Source: JACKHO01 sp041398745 (GTDB lineage: Bacteria; Planctomycetota; Planctomycetia; Planctomycetales; Planctomycetaceae). Taken from it: a DNA stretch of 64,000 bases. The notes under the pieces were generated by a model. The model was not told the origin of the DNA. It did no database searches and saw only the letters and a program-made list of their open reading frames with translations. Position numbers and translations under genes: made by a program. The stretch spans positions 124,001-188,000 of the forward strand of contig JAWKUB010000002.1 in NCBI GenBank assembly GCA_041398745.1, given 5' to 3'. Positions 45,117-54,506 of this stretch are shown piece by piece (position 1 is the stretch's first letter; every line of letters starts with the position of its first letter).

Positions 45117-46961
45117 ATGAGTAGATCGCGACTGTTGTTACGTCAAATTCTGGCCATGTCTCTCGTCCTGTTTTGCACGGCGAGTGTGATGGCTCAATTG
45201 ACTGTCATTAACCGCAAGCTCGGGTGGGACAACAAACTGCGTCCCAACACGTTCAACCAAATTGTCATTGTCGTGCAGAATTCCGGCGGAAGCGCCTGGA
45301 AAGGGGACGTCAGCCTCATCAATCGAGAAAAGCACGACTTTACTCTCATCGAACCCTCCTTGTTCATTGAGCCCGGCGGTGAGCGTCCGATTTCCTTTGT
45401 CGTCTTCTATCGAAACGGTGATGACTTCGCGATTCGCTTGAAGGAAGAAGGCAAACCGGCGTATGGAATGAATCTGGAAGTCGAAGGAGAGCTTCTACCT
45501 TCGACTGACCAGCCGGCAATTGTTCAAATTACCAATACGTTTGGTGTTGCCCGCAATGCCTCGGTCCCCTTACTGGAACCAGAATACTTCCCCACCAGTG
45601 TTGCTGGCATGGCTGGTCTGCAGGCCGTGTTAATTGAAGAGGTACCGGAATTTCAGCCAGCCCAGAATGCCGCGTTTCTTGACTGGGTCTATCAGGGGGG
45701 CGAGTTACACATTTTCGACAGTACGGGAGCGGAACCACTCGAGTTTCCGCCGGCGTTGGCGGACCTCAACCAGCCTTTCGACAGCTACGATTTGGGTGCC
45801 GGTCGAGTTGTCCGTCACAAAGAAGGCATTGGGAACGCCACGAAAGATTTTGTTGATCGCGAAATCCGTCGCGTGAAGCCAAAGCCTGAGAAGGAAGAGA
45901 CTGACGAAGTTCAAATCGATTCCTACAACTACAACAACTATTACGGGTCGCCTATTACCGCGTTGTTCAGTCCGCTCCAGCGGATTACCCGGCCCGAGCA
46001 CAATTGGGCACTCATTTACTTCCTGGCCATTGTCTATTTGCTGCTGATTTTTCCCGGCGGTTACTTGCTGGGCCGCTTCAAGGGAGACTACCGCATTACC
46101 TACGGTGCGATTATTGGCGTTGTCCTGCTGTTCAGCCTGGCATTCGACTTTGTAGGTCGGCGTGGGTATGGCGAAGTGACGTCGTACAACTACGTGGCCA
46201 TCGCGCGCCCGGCATCGAACGGTCGTTCACAAGTGTCGCAGTTCGGCAATGTATTTGTCACCGCCGGCGGGCAATACGGCATTACACACGTTGAAGAGAA
46301 TGCCGTCTTCTCAACGGGGTCAGATCTCATGGTTAGCGGAGACGACAAAGCCTCAAATCGACCACTCAGCACGTTGACGGTCGATATACCCGCGTTTTCG
46401 GATCGTCCCGTATTGAACACTGGAGTGGTCGATTCTTCGGCCGGTTCACTGAGTGTGCAGAAACTCGTGTGGGGCGAAACGACTGTCATTCCGGACACTC
46501 TCATTCTGAAAATCGATGAACCAGACAAATGGCCGGGCGAAATCATTGAGTCCCGCGCGATTTTTGGAAACCGCATTTGCCGAATGCAGCCAAATGGGAA
46601 GGATAACCTCGTCCTTCAGAGGTCAACGGAACAAATTCACGACTACTACAATAGCAATGCGTACCGGGGGGACTATTACTACGGAAACCAGGGGCACGGG
46701 AATCGAGAGCAACTTTTCCGTCAAACAATTGCTGCTGCGCTGGCGTACGACATGCGACTGTTTTCAGAAGAAGACTTCGAGGAATTCGAATTGCCGGCAA
46801 ACCGTATTCGAATCTACACCATGGCGATTGGCAATGAAGCATTTCACGTGGGGGGCGACTTCAGTCCCCAGCAGGATGGACGTGTCATATACGTTCATGA
46901 ACTGACACTCCCGATGGAAAACTTTACCGAAGACAATTCCGCAGAAGCGGCGGCTGAATAG
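45117..46961 (+). CDS. exported membrane protein, partner of the ABC ATPase downstream
   Basis: A 614-residue protein with signal peptide MSRSRLLLRQILAMSLVLFC, an Ig-like extracytoplasmic domain (FNQIVIVVQNSGGSAWKGDV, PSLFIEPGGERPISFVVFYR), a Rossmann-like part and two central membrane helices (about 297-318 and 326-348: ALIYFLAIVYLLLIFPGGYL and GAIIGVVLLFSLAFDFVG), then another extracytoplasmic beta-rich region. The ABC ATPase gene starts 15 bases after its stop, so the two probably work together. Similar large proteins accompany ABC systems in Planctomycetota, but I cannot name this one. Confidence 0.65.
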   Translation: MSRSRLLLRQILAMSLVLFCTASVMAQLTVINRKLGWDNKLRPNTFNQIVIVVQNSGGSAWKGDVSLINREKHDFTLIEPSLFIEPGGERPISFVVFYRNGDDFAIRLKEEGKPAYGMNLEVEGELLPSTDQPAIVQITNTFGVARNASVPLLEPEYFPTSVAGMAGLQAVLIEEVPEFQPAQNAAFLDWVYQGGELHIFDSTGAEPLEFPPALADLNQPFDSYDLGAGRVVRHKEGIGNATKDFVDREIRRVKPKPEKEETDEVQIDSYNYNNYYGSPITALFSPLQRITRPEHNWALIYFLAIVYLLLIFPGGYLLGRFKGDYRITYGAIIGVVLLFSLAFDFVGRRGYGEVTSYNYVAIARPASNGRSQVSQFGNVFVTAGGQYGITHVEENAVFSTGSDLMVSGDDKASNRPLSTLTVDIPAFSDRPVLNTGVVDSSAGSLSVQKLVWGETTVIPDTLILKIDEPDKWPGEIIESRAIFGNRICRMQPNGKDNLVLQRSTEQIHDYYNSNAYRGDYYYGNQGHGNREQLFRQTIAAALAYDMRLFSEEDFEEFELPANRIRIYTMAIGNEAFHVGGDFSPQQDGRVIYVHELTLPMENFTEDNSAEAAAE

Positions 46962-46976
46962 AAAGTCAATCTTTAC

Positions 46977-47927
46977 ATGTCTGACGCACCCATCATTGAA
47001 ATACGCAACGTCACCCACCTCTTTAAGCAGCACCGCGCGCTGGACGGAATTTCGTTTGAGGTGAAGCCGCAGTCATTGCACGGATTCGTTGGCCCCAACG
47101 GTGCAGGAAAGACAACCACACTCAAACTCATTTGTACCCTGCTCAAGCCGCAGAATGGCACCATCAGGGTGTTCGGCATTGATGTGCGTGACAACGTGAA
47201 AGCCATTCGGCGTCGCCTGGGATACATGCCCGACCACTTCAGCATGTACCGGCAAATGACGGTGTTCGAGTACCTCGATTTCTTCGCCGCAGCCTATGGT
47301 TTCTCGCTCTCCGATCGAACCCGCATTGTGGGTGACGTCCTGGCCCTCACCGACATGGATGGCCGCAAGAATGACCTCATTCAGGGACTTTCCCGCGGAA
47401 TGCAGCAGCGCGTAAGTTTGGCTCGCGTACTGGTGAACGATCCCCAACTGCTATTGCTCGATGAACCCGCTTCCGGGCTCGATCCCAGAGCGCGTATTGA
47501 ACTCATGGAAATTCTGCGTGAGCTGCGCCGCATGGGAAAAACCATTTTCATCAGTAGTCACATTTTGACCGAACTTGCAGAGCTGTGTGACAGCGTCACC
47601 ATTATCGACCGGGGGCACACGAAATTCAGCGGTGCTATGGATGAGCTGCTCGAACGGCAAACCGAAACACCCATTTACCGCTTGCGTACCGAGTCCTCAG
47701 CGGAAGGAGTCGAACAGAAGTTGCAGCCCATGACTGGAGTGTTAAGCGTTGACCCCGTCGAGGGGCGGGCTGAGTTCCGCATTACCACCGATCCTGCAGC
47801 CATTGATGCAAACGGACTGCTGCATCAAATCCTCAGTGCTGAAATCCCGGTCGTTTCATTCGGTCGCGACCAACGTCATCTTAATGAAGCCTTCATGGAT
47901 TTGACCGAACGCGGCGTCCGCAACTGA
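46977..47927 (+). CDS. ABC transporter ATP-binding protein
   Basis: A 316-residue ATPase of the ABC-2/NatA-like type: Walker A GPNGAGKTTTLKL, Q-loop region YMPDHFSMYRQMTVFEYLDF, signature LSRGMQQRVSLA, Walker B LLLLDEPASGLDP and H-loop SSHILTEL. The last 90 residues form the extra C-terminal domain common in exporters of this type. No permease gene with six helices follows; the only likely membrane partner is the gene just upstream. A bidirectional terminator ends the pair. Confidence 0.88.
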   Translation: MSDAPIIEIRNVTHLFKQHRALDGISFEVKPQSLHGFVGPNGAGKTTTLKLICTLLKPQNGTIRVFGIDVRDNVKAIRRRLGYMPDHFSMYRQMTVFEYLDFFAAAYGFSLSDRTRIVGDVLALTDMDGRKNDLIQGLSRGMQQRVSLARVLVNDPQLLLLDEPASGLDPRARIELMEILRELRRMGKTIFISSHILTELAELCDSVTIIDRGHTKFSGAMDELLERQTETPIYRLRTESSAEGVEQKLQPMTGVLSVDPVEGRAEFRITTDPAAIDANGLLHQILSAEIPVVSFGRDQRHLNEAFMDLTERGVRN

Positions 47928-47945
47928 TTTCAATGAACGCAATAA

Positions 47946-47985
47946 AAGAAGGCGTCACAAACTACGAGAGTTTGCGACGCCTTTT
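47946..47985. terminator. bidirectional intrinsic terminator
   Basis: Stem AAGGCGTC-A-CAAACT / AGTTTG-C-GACGCCTT with one mismatch, a short loop and T-runs on both strands. It separates the ABC ATPase gene from the converging adenylating-enzyme gene. Confidence 0.85.
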
Positions 47986-48012
47986 GGTTTGCACCAATAT
48001 TTCTTACGGCTC

Positions 48013-49110
48013 TTAATAGACACCGACAGTTGTGGTCTTGGCGAACTCGTGGAATGGGCGGGTGCCGCTAATTCCATCCCAAGGATACTTGTCGTGAGGT
48101 TTTTCCCGCTCTCCTTCGTCACGTTCCATGAAACCAGGAACGAAGAGTTCATCGGTGAGCGTGTACAGTTTGACGCGACCTGTTTCGCCGTAGCCGACTA
48201 CCTTCGAGTAGTCCTCGAACTCGACCACTTCAATTGCAGCACGTGGTTGCGGTGCGTAGTACGTAATCTTGTACTCATCGGCAGGGTCAAATGGCTTGCC
48301 GCAGGCCAGTCCCATCAGGGTGTTACCGTACGTCGGTGTGATGTAAACATCAGGGCCGAGGAGTTCCTCACAGCAGAACCGGTACCACTGTGGTGTGAAC
48401 TCGGTGCCGCCGGCGAAAATTCCGGTAATGCCTGCCTCGGCAATGCTGGAGTCGTTATCCATGAGTCGCAGGGCGAGAGCTTCCAGCAACTTCGGTGTCG
48501 CGAACATGCATTTCACGTCGTGGCCGGCTGACAAGACAGTTACGGCCTGGTCAATAACATGGTCGGCATATGCTTTGGCACCCGCGATGTCACCCTTCTT
48601 CAGCAGTTTCACCACCCATCGCGGATCAAGGTCGACGCAGAAGCAAATTCCGCCACGGTGCTGGCACAAGTGCTCGACAGCCAGACGGAGTCGGCGTGGA
48701 CCTGAGGGACCAAGCATCAACCAGTTCGATCCCGGAGGGAACTTGTCATCGGGCAGCGTTTTGGAGAATTCTTCGTAGTCGATCCAGTGGTCCCGTACCA
48801 CACAGCGGCTCTTGGGAATTCCCGTGGTGCCGCCTGTTTCGAACACGTAGCGAGGCTCGTTGGCGAATTTCTTGGGCAGAAACTTGGTGACGGGACCGCC
48901 ACGCAGCCATTCATCTTCGAACAGCGGGAACTTCTTCAAATCGTCGAAGCAGTTCACGTCGGTCAATGGATCGAAGTCGTACGTCTTCGCCTGTTCGAGC
49001 CAGAAAGGGGCTCCCAGTTCAGGATCAAAGTGCAAACGAACGGTACGCACGGCTTGCTCGTCCAGCAACTTACGAGATTCCGCGTACTTGGCATCAAGAG
49101 TGTCGCTCAT
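48013..49110 (-). CDS. PaaK-like adenylate-forming enzyme
   Basis: A 365-residue member of the adenylate-forming superfamily. The AMP-binding signature ETGGTTGIPKSR (residues about 91-102) is clear, followed by FAGGTEFTPQW and TPTYGNTLMGLA. It resembles phenylacetate-CoA ligase-like enzymes that activate carboxylic acids as acyl-AMP. It is about 60 residues shorter than PaaK, the C-terminal domain (with the catalytic Lys) is not clearly visible, and the N-terminus starts directly with the ligase core. It may only activate and transfer. The substrate is unknown. The gene is divergent from the next exported protein. Confidence 0.75.
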   Translation of the reverse strand: MSDTLDAKYAESRKLLDEQAVRTVRLHFDPELGAPFWLEQAKTYDFDPLTDVNCFDDLKKFPLFEDEWLRGGPVTKFLPKKFANEPRYVFETGGTTGIPKSRCVVRDHWIDYEEFSKTLPDDKFPPGSNWLMLGPSGPRRLRLAVEHLCQHRGGICFCVDLDPRWVVKLLKKGDIAGAKAYADHVIDQAVTVLSAGHDVKCMFATPKLLEALALRLMDNDSSIAEAGITGIFAGGTEFTPQWYRFCCEELLGPDVYITPTYGNTLMGLACGKPFDPADEYKITYYAPQPRAAIEVVEFEDYSKVVGYGETGRVKLYTLTDELFVPGFMERDEGEREKPHDKYPWDGISGTRPFHEFAKTTTVGVY

Positions 49111-49289
49111 GTCTTTTAATTGCTAATCAACAGCTGTCTGAAAATGCCCGCCTCACGAGACTGGATCATAGGACACGACAGCCGGTTTGGACAGTTTCGG
49201 CGTCGTCTGGAATGAAAACATTCGTCTTGGCCTCCCCTCAGCCTGCAAACTACCATGCCGCCACGCACGAATTCATGGAGGGAAAAGGC

Positions 49290-50669
49290 ATGTCACGTCT
49301 GAGATGGATTTTACTGGCCACCGTCATGGGCCTGTTGAGCACACAATCCGTGCGCGCTGTGGAACTGACGGAAAACGCCACCGACACGCGGACCTTTCAG
49401 ACGAAATCTCAGGTGCGTACCACCGGTCAGGTGTTCACGCTTTCCAGCGAAGGGAAGAAAGATCCCCTCGCACTGAGTGCCACCGCCCAACTCCAGTTTC
49501 GCTCGCGGCGACTCCCTCCCGGTGGGCGTGATGCCGAGGCACTCCGTGCCGTTCGCGAGTTTGAAGTAGCCCGCGTCGATACGGAAGTCTCGGGGTTCAA
49601 AACCGCCGTCGTGCTTCCCGCACAACTAAAAACGGTCGTCGCTTTCGGAACGCGCGAAGGCGTTCGCAGCTACTGCCCGGAAGTGCTCATGACCCGCGAG
49701 GCACTCGACCTGCTCGAAATGCCGGGCGATCCCCTCGCACTCATTGCATTGTTGCCACTGGAGTCGGTCGAAGTTGGTGGCACGTGGTCGCCCAACGAAT
49801 GGGCCATTCAAATGCTTTCCGGAGTCGAAGCGGCTGAGTCGAGCAAAATGACATGTACGCTCGAATCGGCTGATCAAACGACCGCCGTGTTCGCCTTCAC
49901 AGGCGATGTGACAGGTCAGCGGTTGGGCGCAGTTTCAACCGTGCAGTTCACTGGTCGCGTTCAGTACAACGTCGCGGAGAAGTTCATCTCAGCCGCCAAA
50001 CTCCGGTACAGCGTGAAGTCGGAAGTGGGCACCATTAATCCCGGACTGGAAGCGCAGGTTGACGTCGATTTCACTCGCGGTCTCTCCAATACCCCGGGCA
50101 TGCTGACCGACGCTTATTTGCAGAACATCCCGCTTAACGCACCGGAGACCGCTCTCGAACTCGTCTTCGATGCCGTCCCCTGGGGATTGCGTTTACTGCA
50201 TGGCCGTGGCTGGCATTTGTTCCAGGCCGTGCTTGAAAGTACTGAGTCGCAACACGCCGTCGCAATTCTCCGACTGGTTGATCAAGGGGCGCTCGTCTCG
50301 CAATGTAACATCGCACCGGTCACCAACGTTCAGCCGGGCAAACGCACTCCGCCTCAAGAATTCGAACGCGACATTCAAATCTCACTCGGTTCGCGCCTCA
50401 CAAAACTCTCCGAGCAGGAAGACATTCCCACCAGCAACGGTCGGTACATTTACCGTGTGGTTGCAGAAGGGGAAGTGGAAATCAGTGGCGACAAGGGGGG
50501 TGTAAAAATCCCAATGAACTGGATTTACTACCTCTGCACCAACTCCGACGGCCGCCAGGTCTCCTTCGTCTTCGCCGTCGAACCCGAACTCCGCGAAACC
50601 CTCGGCCAACAGGACCGCAACATTGTGACGTCAGCTTCGTTCTTTGCGGTGCCGCAGGCGGGGCGGTAG
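49290..50669 (+). CDS. exported hypothetical protein
   Basis: The 459-residue protein starts with a signal peptide (MSRLRWILLATVMGLLSTQSVRA). The mature part is beta-rich without recognisable motifs: QVRTTGQVFTLSSEGKKDPL, FEVARVDTEVSGFKTAVVLP, FTGDVTGQRLGAVSTVQFTG. A helical part around 260-330 and a C-terminal beta domain follow. The start ATG follows GGAGGG by seven bases; the frame is open for about 108 codons upstream, but those overlap the divergent adenylating-enzyme gene and are not coding. Function unknown; probably periplasmic. Confidence 0.7.
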   Translation: MSRLRWILLATVMGLLSTQSVRAVELTENATDTRTFQTKSQVRTTGQVFTLSSEGKKDPLALSATAQLQFRSRRLPPGGRDAEALRAVREFEVARVDTEVSGFKTAVVLPAQLKTVVAFGTREGVRSYCPEVLMTREALDLLEMPGDPLALIALLPLESVEVGGTWSPNEWAIQMLSGVEAAESSKMTCTLESADQTTAVFAFTGDVTGQRLGAVSTVQFTGRVQYNVAEKFISAAKLRYSVKSEVGTINPGLEAQVDVDFTRGLSNTPGMLTDAYLQNIPLNAPETALELVFDAVPWGLRLLHGRGWHLFQAVLESTESQHAVAILRLVDQGALVSQCNIAPVTNVQPGKRTPPQEFERDIQISLGSRLTKLSEQEDIPTSNGRYIYRVVAEGEVEISGDKGGVKIPMNWIYYLCTNSDGRQVSFVFAVEPELRETLGQQDRNIVTSASFFAVPQAGR

Positions 50670-50737
50670 GGTTCCATCAATAGCACAGCAGGACACAGCT
50701 GCGGCACTATTATTGAGATTGCTGAAATGTGAAAAGA

Positions 50738-51877
50738 CTACGCACACTTTGAGGCAATGTGAGTTGGAATCTCGTGATACGTCGAAACTTTGAAGTACGG
50801 GCACATCAGATCACAAAAGGCATGCTCCTTTCGCAACAGGACACTCAGATGATTGACGGTACGCTTGTCGGCTTCAAGCGCATCGGCATAAAGGCCTAAG
50901 GCCGCAATCCGCGCATCACCAAGATTTGAACCGCTGATTCGCTGCTCTCGATTCTGCAATAATTCGAGTCTCGTTCCCAGTGTGTAGCCAGGTAGCGAAC
51001 CAAGGGGAACACCTTTTACCGAGACGTCATCCAGCCCGCTGTTCTTGGCGAATAGTTTCAATTGCAGATTGTAAGCGACCAACGCTCCAAACTCCGACAC
51101 GGTCGTATTGTCTGAAATGAGATCACGATCGATGCCTTGATTGTCGGCCAGATTCAGAATCCAGTCTCCTTTGAGGCGCTGACATTCTTGCAGAATCTTG
51201 AGTGTTTCACTTGTGAATTGTTCAGACGCTCCACGATGGTCTTCCAATCGCGAGTCACCGTGGTCAACCAACTGCGTCTCAAGATCCTTGACCATTTCCT
51301 GTATGAATCCTTCCCATCCGTCCGGAAATTGAGGAGAACGGCGACGACACTCGCCAATTGTCAGGTTACGGACTCCAAAGTCTGCTCTACAAATCGACGC
51401 TACGTATTTATCGTGCTCAAGCATGCTTCGTGCGACAGATGAGAGAACGTCCCACATTTCCGATTTCGTGCCGAACATTTCCTTGCCCGTACCTGTTTCC
51501 CACAGACTTGGACGAATATGTTCAACAATACTCCGATGGTCGCGGCAACCGTGTCTGACGAACGCTTCGAGTTCTCTGGCGAAAAGGCATACGACATCTG
51601 ATGGAAACCGCTCACGGCTCTGTGGTCGCAGCCACGCGATATGTGGCAATTCGCCAAGAAAAGCGATTCGGTCGCGTACTACCCGATCGTTTTCATGCCG
51701 CAGCAACTCCGTCACATGCGTCATGGTGAACGCTATGAATACATTCGCGTCACTTAACCGCGAAATGAAATCGTGACACCTTTTCCGGCGTGATGCCTGC
51801 GCATTCCAAAAGTCAGCCGCAGCCTTACCGAGGTTCGAAGAGTCGAGAATCGCAATCTTTGGCAGAAGGACAGACAT
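50738..51877 (-). CDS. orphan PIN-like protein
   Basis: A 379-residue protein with PIN-like acidic positions at both ends: ILDSSNLGKAAADFW near residue 9, MTHVTELLRHENDRVVRDR around residue 52, and near the C-terminus SNLGDARIAALGLYADALEADKR. The middle 250 residues are helical and lack motifs. PIN-like nucleases of this larger type often have separate N- and C-terminal active-site parts. There is no antitoxin-like neighbour. Its lower GC look and the nearby dispersed repeat hint at an accessory origin; this is inference. Confidence 0.6.
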   Translation of the reverse strand: MSVLLPKIAILDSSNLGKAAADFWNAQASRRKRCHDFISRLSDANVFIAFTMTHVTELLRHENDRVVRDRIAFLGELPHIAWLRPQSRERFPSDVVCLFARELEAFVRHGCRDHRSIVEHIRPSLWETGTGKEMFGTKSEMWDVLSSVARSMLEHDKYVASICRADFGVRNLTIGECRRRSPQFPDGWEGFIQEMVKDLETQLVDHGDSRLEDHRGASEQFTSETLKILQECQRLKGDWILNLADNQGIDRDLISDNTTVSEFGALVAYNLQLKLFAKNSGLDDVSVKGVPLGSLPGYTLGTRLELLQNREQRISGSNLGDARIAALGLYADALEADKRTVNHLSVLLRKEHAFCDLMCPYFKVSTYHEIPTHIASKCA

Positions 51878-52281
51878 TTGAGACTCCGTCAGGATGTTGA
51901 TTCAGTCTACACTTCAATTGACGGCGCTGGGAGACTAATGGTTCGCTTAAGGCGAGGAACCGGCTGCGTTGAGAGGTCTTTCCCGGTGTCTCCAGACGAA
52001 TTGGTTTCGCGATTATCCTTCGACTTCTCCTCTTGCAGTGGCATCCCTCAGTAAATAATTTTGAACCGCTGAGTACACAGAGGATCGCAGAGAAAAAGGG
52101 CGAGCATTCTGAATCCTCTGCGCTCTGTGTGAACTCTGCCGTGCGATCCTTTCTTGACTGGCGAGGTTGCTTCAATTCCTGCAAGAGTCCCACAAACCGC
52201 ACCGCTGTCACTGGCGTCCGTGGACCATTCCGTTTTGATCAACAGCACAAATGCTGATACTCTGCATGCGGAGGTTGCTGT
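51878..52281. other. divergent intergenic region with dispersed palindrome
   Basis: About 400 bases between the PIN-like gene and the protease gene. Apart from the long palindromic element listed separately I see no gene or RNA; the open frames here lack good starts. Confidence 0.5.
52076..52129. repeat. 54-base palindromic element with CACAGAG arms
   Basis: CACAGAG and GCAGAG on the left mirror CTCTGC and CTCTGTG on the right, around a Lys/AT-like spacer of about 23 bases. It resembles the CACAGAG-type dispersed elements found in many environmental bacteria, an inference that needs a genome search. Confidence 0.5.
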
Positions 52282-53793
52282 ATGTGGCGCTGGATTTTGA
52301 GAACCGTGTTGATTGCCGCCGTTGTGGGAGGCAGTTTCCACGCAATTGCTGATGACATTTCACCGCTCGTGCAACTGCAGCGGCGGGTATTTGACGTCGC
52401 TGGGCAAGCGTCACCTGCGGTTGTCAGCATTGCCCTGGTCGTCTTGGAGAAAGACGATTCCCTCCCGCCCGGGTTTGATCCTTTTAACGCGGTCGTGAAT
52501 CCTGGCGAGTCGGGACCGGTGACTGAGGGGTTCGGTAGCGGCGTTGTTGTGCGCGTGGATGATTCGCAAGACCTGCTGGTGCTGACAAATCATCACGTCA
52601 TTACCAGTCAAATTGGTTTCGACGACACCGTTCAGCAGAAACTCTTTGTACGCACTGTTGGCGGGCACACGCTGGAGGCAGTTGTCCATGCGTTTGACCC
52701 GCGTAGCGACCTGGCCGTACTGCGCTGTCGCCTCAACGGCCTGACTGCCGAAACACTCAAAATCCAGCCTCCCGCATTCCGGGAAGAACCAACCTTCCGC
52801 AAGGGAGAGTTCGTCCTCGTACTGGGAAATCCACTGGCCATTGCTCGCGACGGAAACTGTAGCATGGCCTGGGGCATGATCAGCAATATCTCGCGGCGAC
52901 CTGCCGGGGAAATCGAGGATACTGTGAATTCCGCGGCGACCATTCATCAGCTTGGTACGCTGCTGCAGCTCGACGCCCGCCTGCCTCTGGGAATGAGCGG
53001 TGGAGCCGTGCTCGATTTGGACGGACATCTTATTGGACTGACCACGTCCATGGCCGCTGGCGTGGGTGATGCGAACCCCGCCGGCTTTGCTATTCCACTG
53101 GATGCCGGAATGCAGCGGGTGGTCAAGACGCTGCTCAAAGGCGAAGAAGTAGAATACGGATTCCTCGGAATCGATCCTGAAGACAGCACCGTCGAAGATT
53201 TGCGGCTGGCCCGGCCATTCGTCACTCAGGCGAAGTGCGTGCATGTCTCACGAGTGGCCACGCAGTCACCAGCGGCACGGTGTGACTTGCGCGAAGGTGA
53301 CCTCGTCTACAAAGTAAACGGAACTGAAGTTCATGACCGCTCTGATCTCATTCGACTGCTGGGATTACTGGGACCAGAGGCAGAAGCTCGACTTTCAGTC
53401 TACCGTCCATCGACCCGGCAGTTCCTCACGCGAACTGCTACCTTAGGCAAATGGCCCATGTATGATGACCGCCGTCTCGTCGTGACCAACCAGAAGTATG
53501 CAGACTGGCGGGGCTTACGGGTTGATTACGCGACTGGACGCTTTCGCTATTTGCCTGACGGATTTTTCTCGACGTACCCGCTGGGAGTCATTGTCACCTC
53601 AGTCAATGAGAATTCCCCGGCAGCCGAGGCAGATGTTGATCCCGGAATACGTATTACCGAAGTTGGCGGAAAAGAAGTGCTTACCCCCAGCGAGTTCTAC
53701 GCAGCCGTCGATGCCGCGAAAGGCCCGGTCGAACTGCTGCTCGCAGATGGTGAACGACGCGTCGTTCCTGAGGCAAACAGTCAGCCGGAGTAG
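52282..53793 (+). CDS. S1C (DegP/HtrA-like) serine protease with two PDZ domains
   Basis: A 503-residue exported protease. The signal peptide (MWRWILRTVLIAAVVGGSFH) is followed by a trypsin-like domain with His105 in LTNHHVITS, Asp143 in DPRSDLAVLRC and Ser239 in PLGMSGGAVLDLDG; the sequence around the Ser is GMSGGAV in place of the usual GNSGGPL. Two PDZ domains follow (about 285-385 and 425-495: AARCDLREGDLVYKVNGTEV and GVIVTSVNENSPAAEADVDP). Periplasmic protein quality control is the likely role. GGAGG seven bases upstream supports the start. Its end overlaps the next, convergent gene by 13 bases. Confidence 0.9.
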   Translation: MWRWILRTVLIAAVVGGSFHAIADDISPLVQLQRRVFDVAGQASPAVVSIALVVLEKDDSLPPGFDPFNAVVNPGESGPVTEGFGSGVVVRVDDSQDLLVLTNHHVITSQIGFDDTVQQKLFVRTVGGHTLEAVVHAFDPRSDLAVLRCRLNGLTAETLKIQPPAFREEPTFRKGEFVLVLGNPLAIARDGNCSMAWGMISNISRRPAGEIEDTVNSAATIHQLGTLLQLDARLPLGMSGGAVLDLDGHLIGLTTSMAAGVGDANPAGFAIPLDAGMQRVVKTLLKGEEVEYGFLGIDPEDSTVEDLRLARPFVTQAKCVHVSRVATQSPAARCDLREGDLVYKVNGTEVHDRSDLIRLLGLLGPEAEARLSVYRPSTRQFLTRTATLGKWPMYDDRRLVVTNQKYADWRGLRVDYATGRFRYLPDGFFSTYPLGVIVTSVNENSPAAEADVDPGIRITEVGGKEVLTPSEFYAAVDAAKGPVELLLADGERRVVPEANSQPE

Positions 53794-54452
53794 ACATCGT
53801 CGCTGGGTGGTTTGCTTCTGACGTCGCGGGTATCAACGAGGTCGTCGTCCTCGTCATCGAACCCTTCGTCGTCAATTTCCCTGTCGGCCATGGCGGAAAA
53901 ACGCTCGCGCAGAATATCGTCAGTCGGTGCTGACGAGGCGTACATAATTCCCCAGCAGAAGTAGCCCGATTTGAGCAGCGCCCAAGCCACGCCAATGGCA
54001 ATTGACAGTCCCTTGATCATTTCGAAGAACTGGTCCGGGGAAATGTTTGGCGGTAATCCCTGCTGTTGGTTCAACAGGTCTTCCTTCATGAGTTCTGTAA
54101 CTTGCAACTGCATGCTGACCGTTGGATAAATGACCAGCAGTTCAAACAGAAGCCCCGCCCACATGGCAATGAGAAACCGCTTACGGGCGTTGGGAAACTC
54201 GTTGAGGGCAGAAACGCAGCCAACGAGCAGTAATCCTACAACAATCATCCTCGCTCCGAGAATGGTTGTTGTAATCGGGAACCACTTCTGCTGAAACTCG
54301 ATAATTTCAGGTTGCGGCGGAGGGCCAATGTGTTGCCCGGATGCCTGGATGACGAGTCCCAAAATACCAAGGAGACAAGACATCGTTCCCATGAACGCCA
54401 GCACCATGCCAATGATGCACAATGCCGTCAAAACTCCATTGCGCCGATTCAT
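53781..54452 (-). CDS. membrane protein with acidic C-terminal tail
   Basis: A 223-residue protein with four hydrophobic segments (about 8-34, 60-82, 91-110 and 145-172) and a soluble tail with Asp/Glu runs (DREIDDEGFDDEDDDLVDTR). I recognise no family. The 3' end overlaps the convergent protease gene by 13 bases. The esterase gene lies 54 bases upstream on the same strand and may be co-transcribed. Confidence 0.55.
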   Translation of the reverse strand: MNRRNGVLTALCIIGMVLAFMGTMSCLLGILGLVIQASGQHIGPPPQPEIIEFQQKWFPITTTILGARMIVVGLLLVGCVSALNEFPNARKRFLIAMWAGLLFELLVIYPTVSMQLQVTELMKEDLLNQQQGLPPNISPDQFFEMIKGLSIAIGVAWALLKSGYFCWGIMYASSAPTDDILRERFSAMADREIDDEGFDDEDDDLVDTRDVRSKPPSDDVYSG

Positions 54453-54506
54453 GAGTTGCCTTCGCCAGGGCCTGCAAATTGGATGAGGTTGAAACGCGTC
54501 CTGGAA

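Noticed and set aside
48966..49289. Upstream extension of the exported protein at 49290
   Set aside because: The extension overlaps the divergent adenylating-enzyme gene, and the signal peptide and a GGAGGG site define the later ATG.
52076..52129. CRISPR or tRNA-like structure in the gap before the protease gene
   Set aside because: Only one palindrome exists, with no regularly spaced repeats and no tRNA cloverleaf features.
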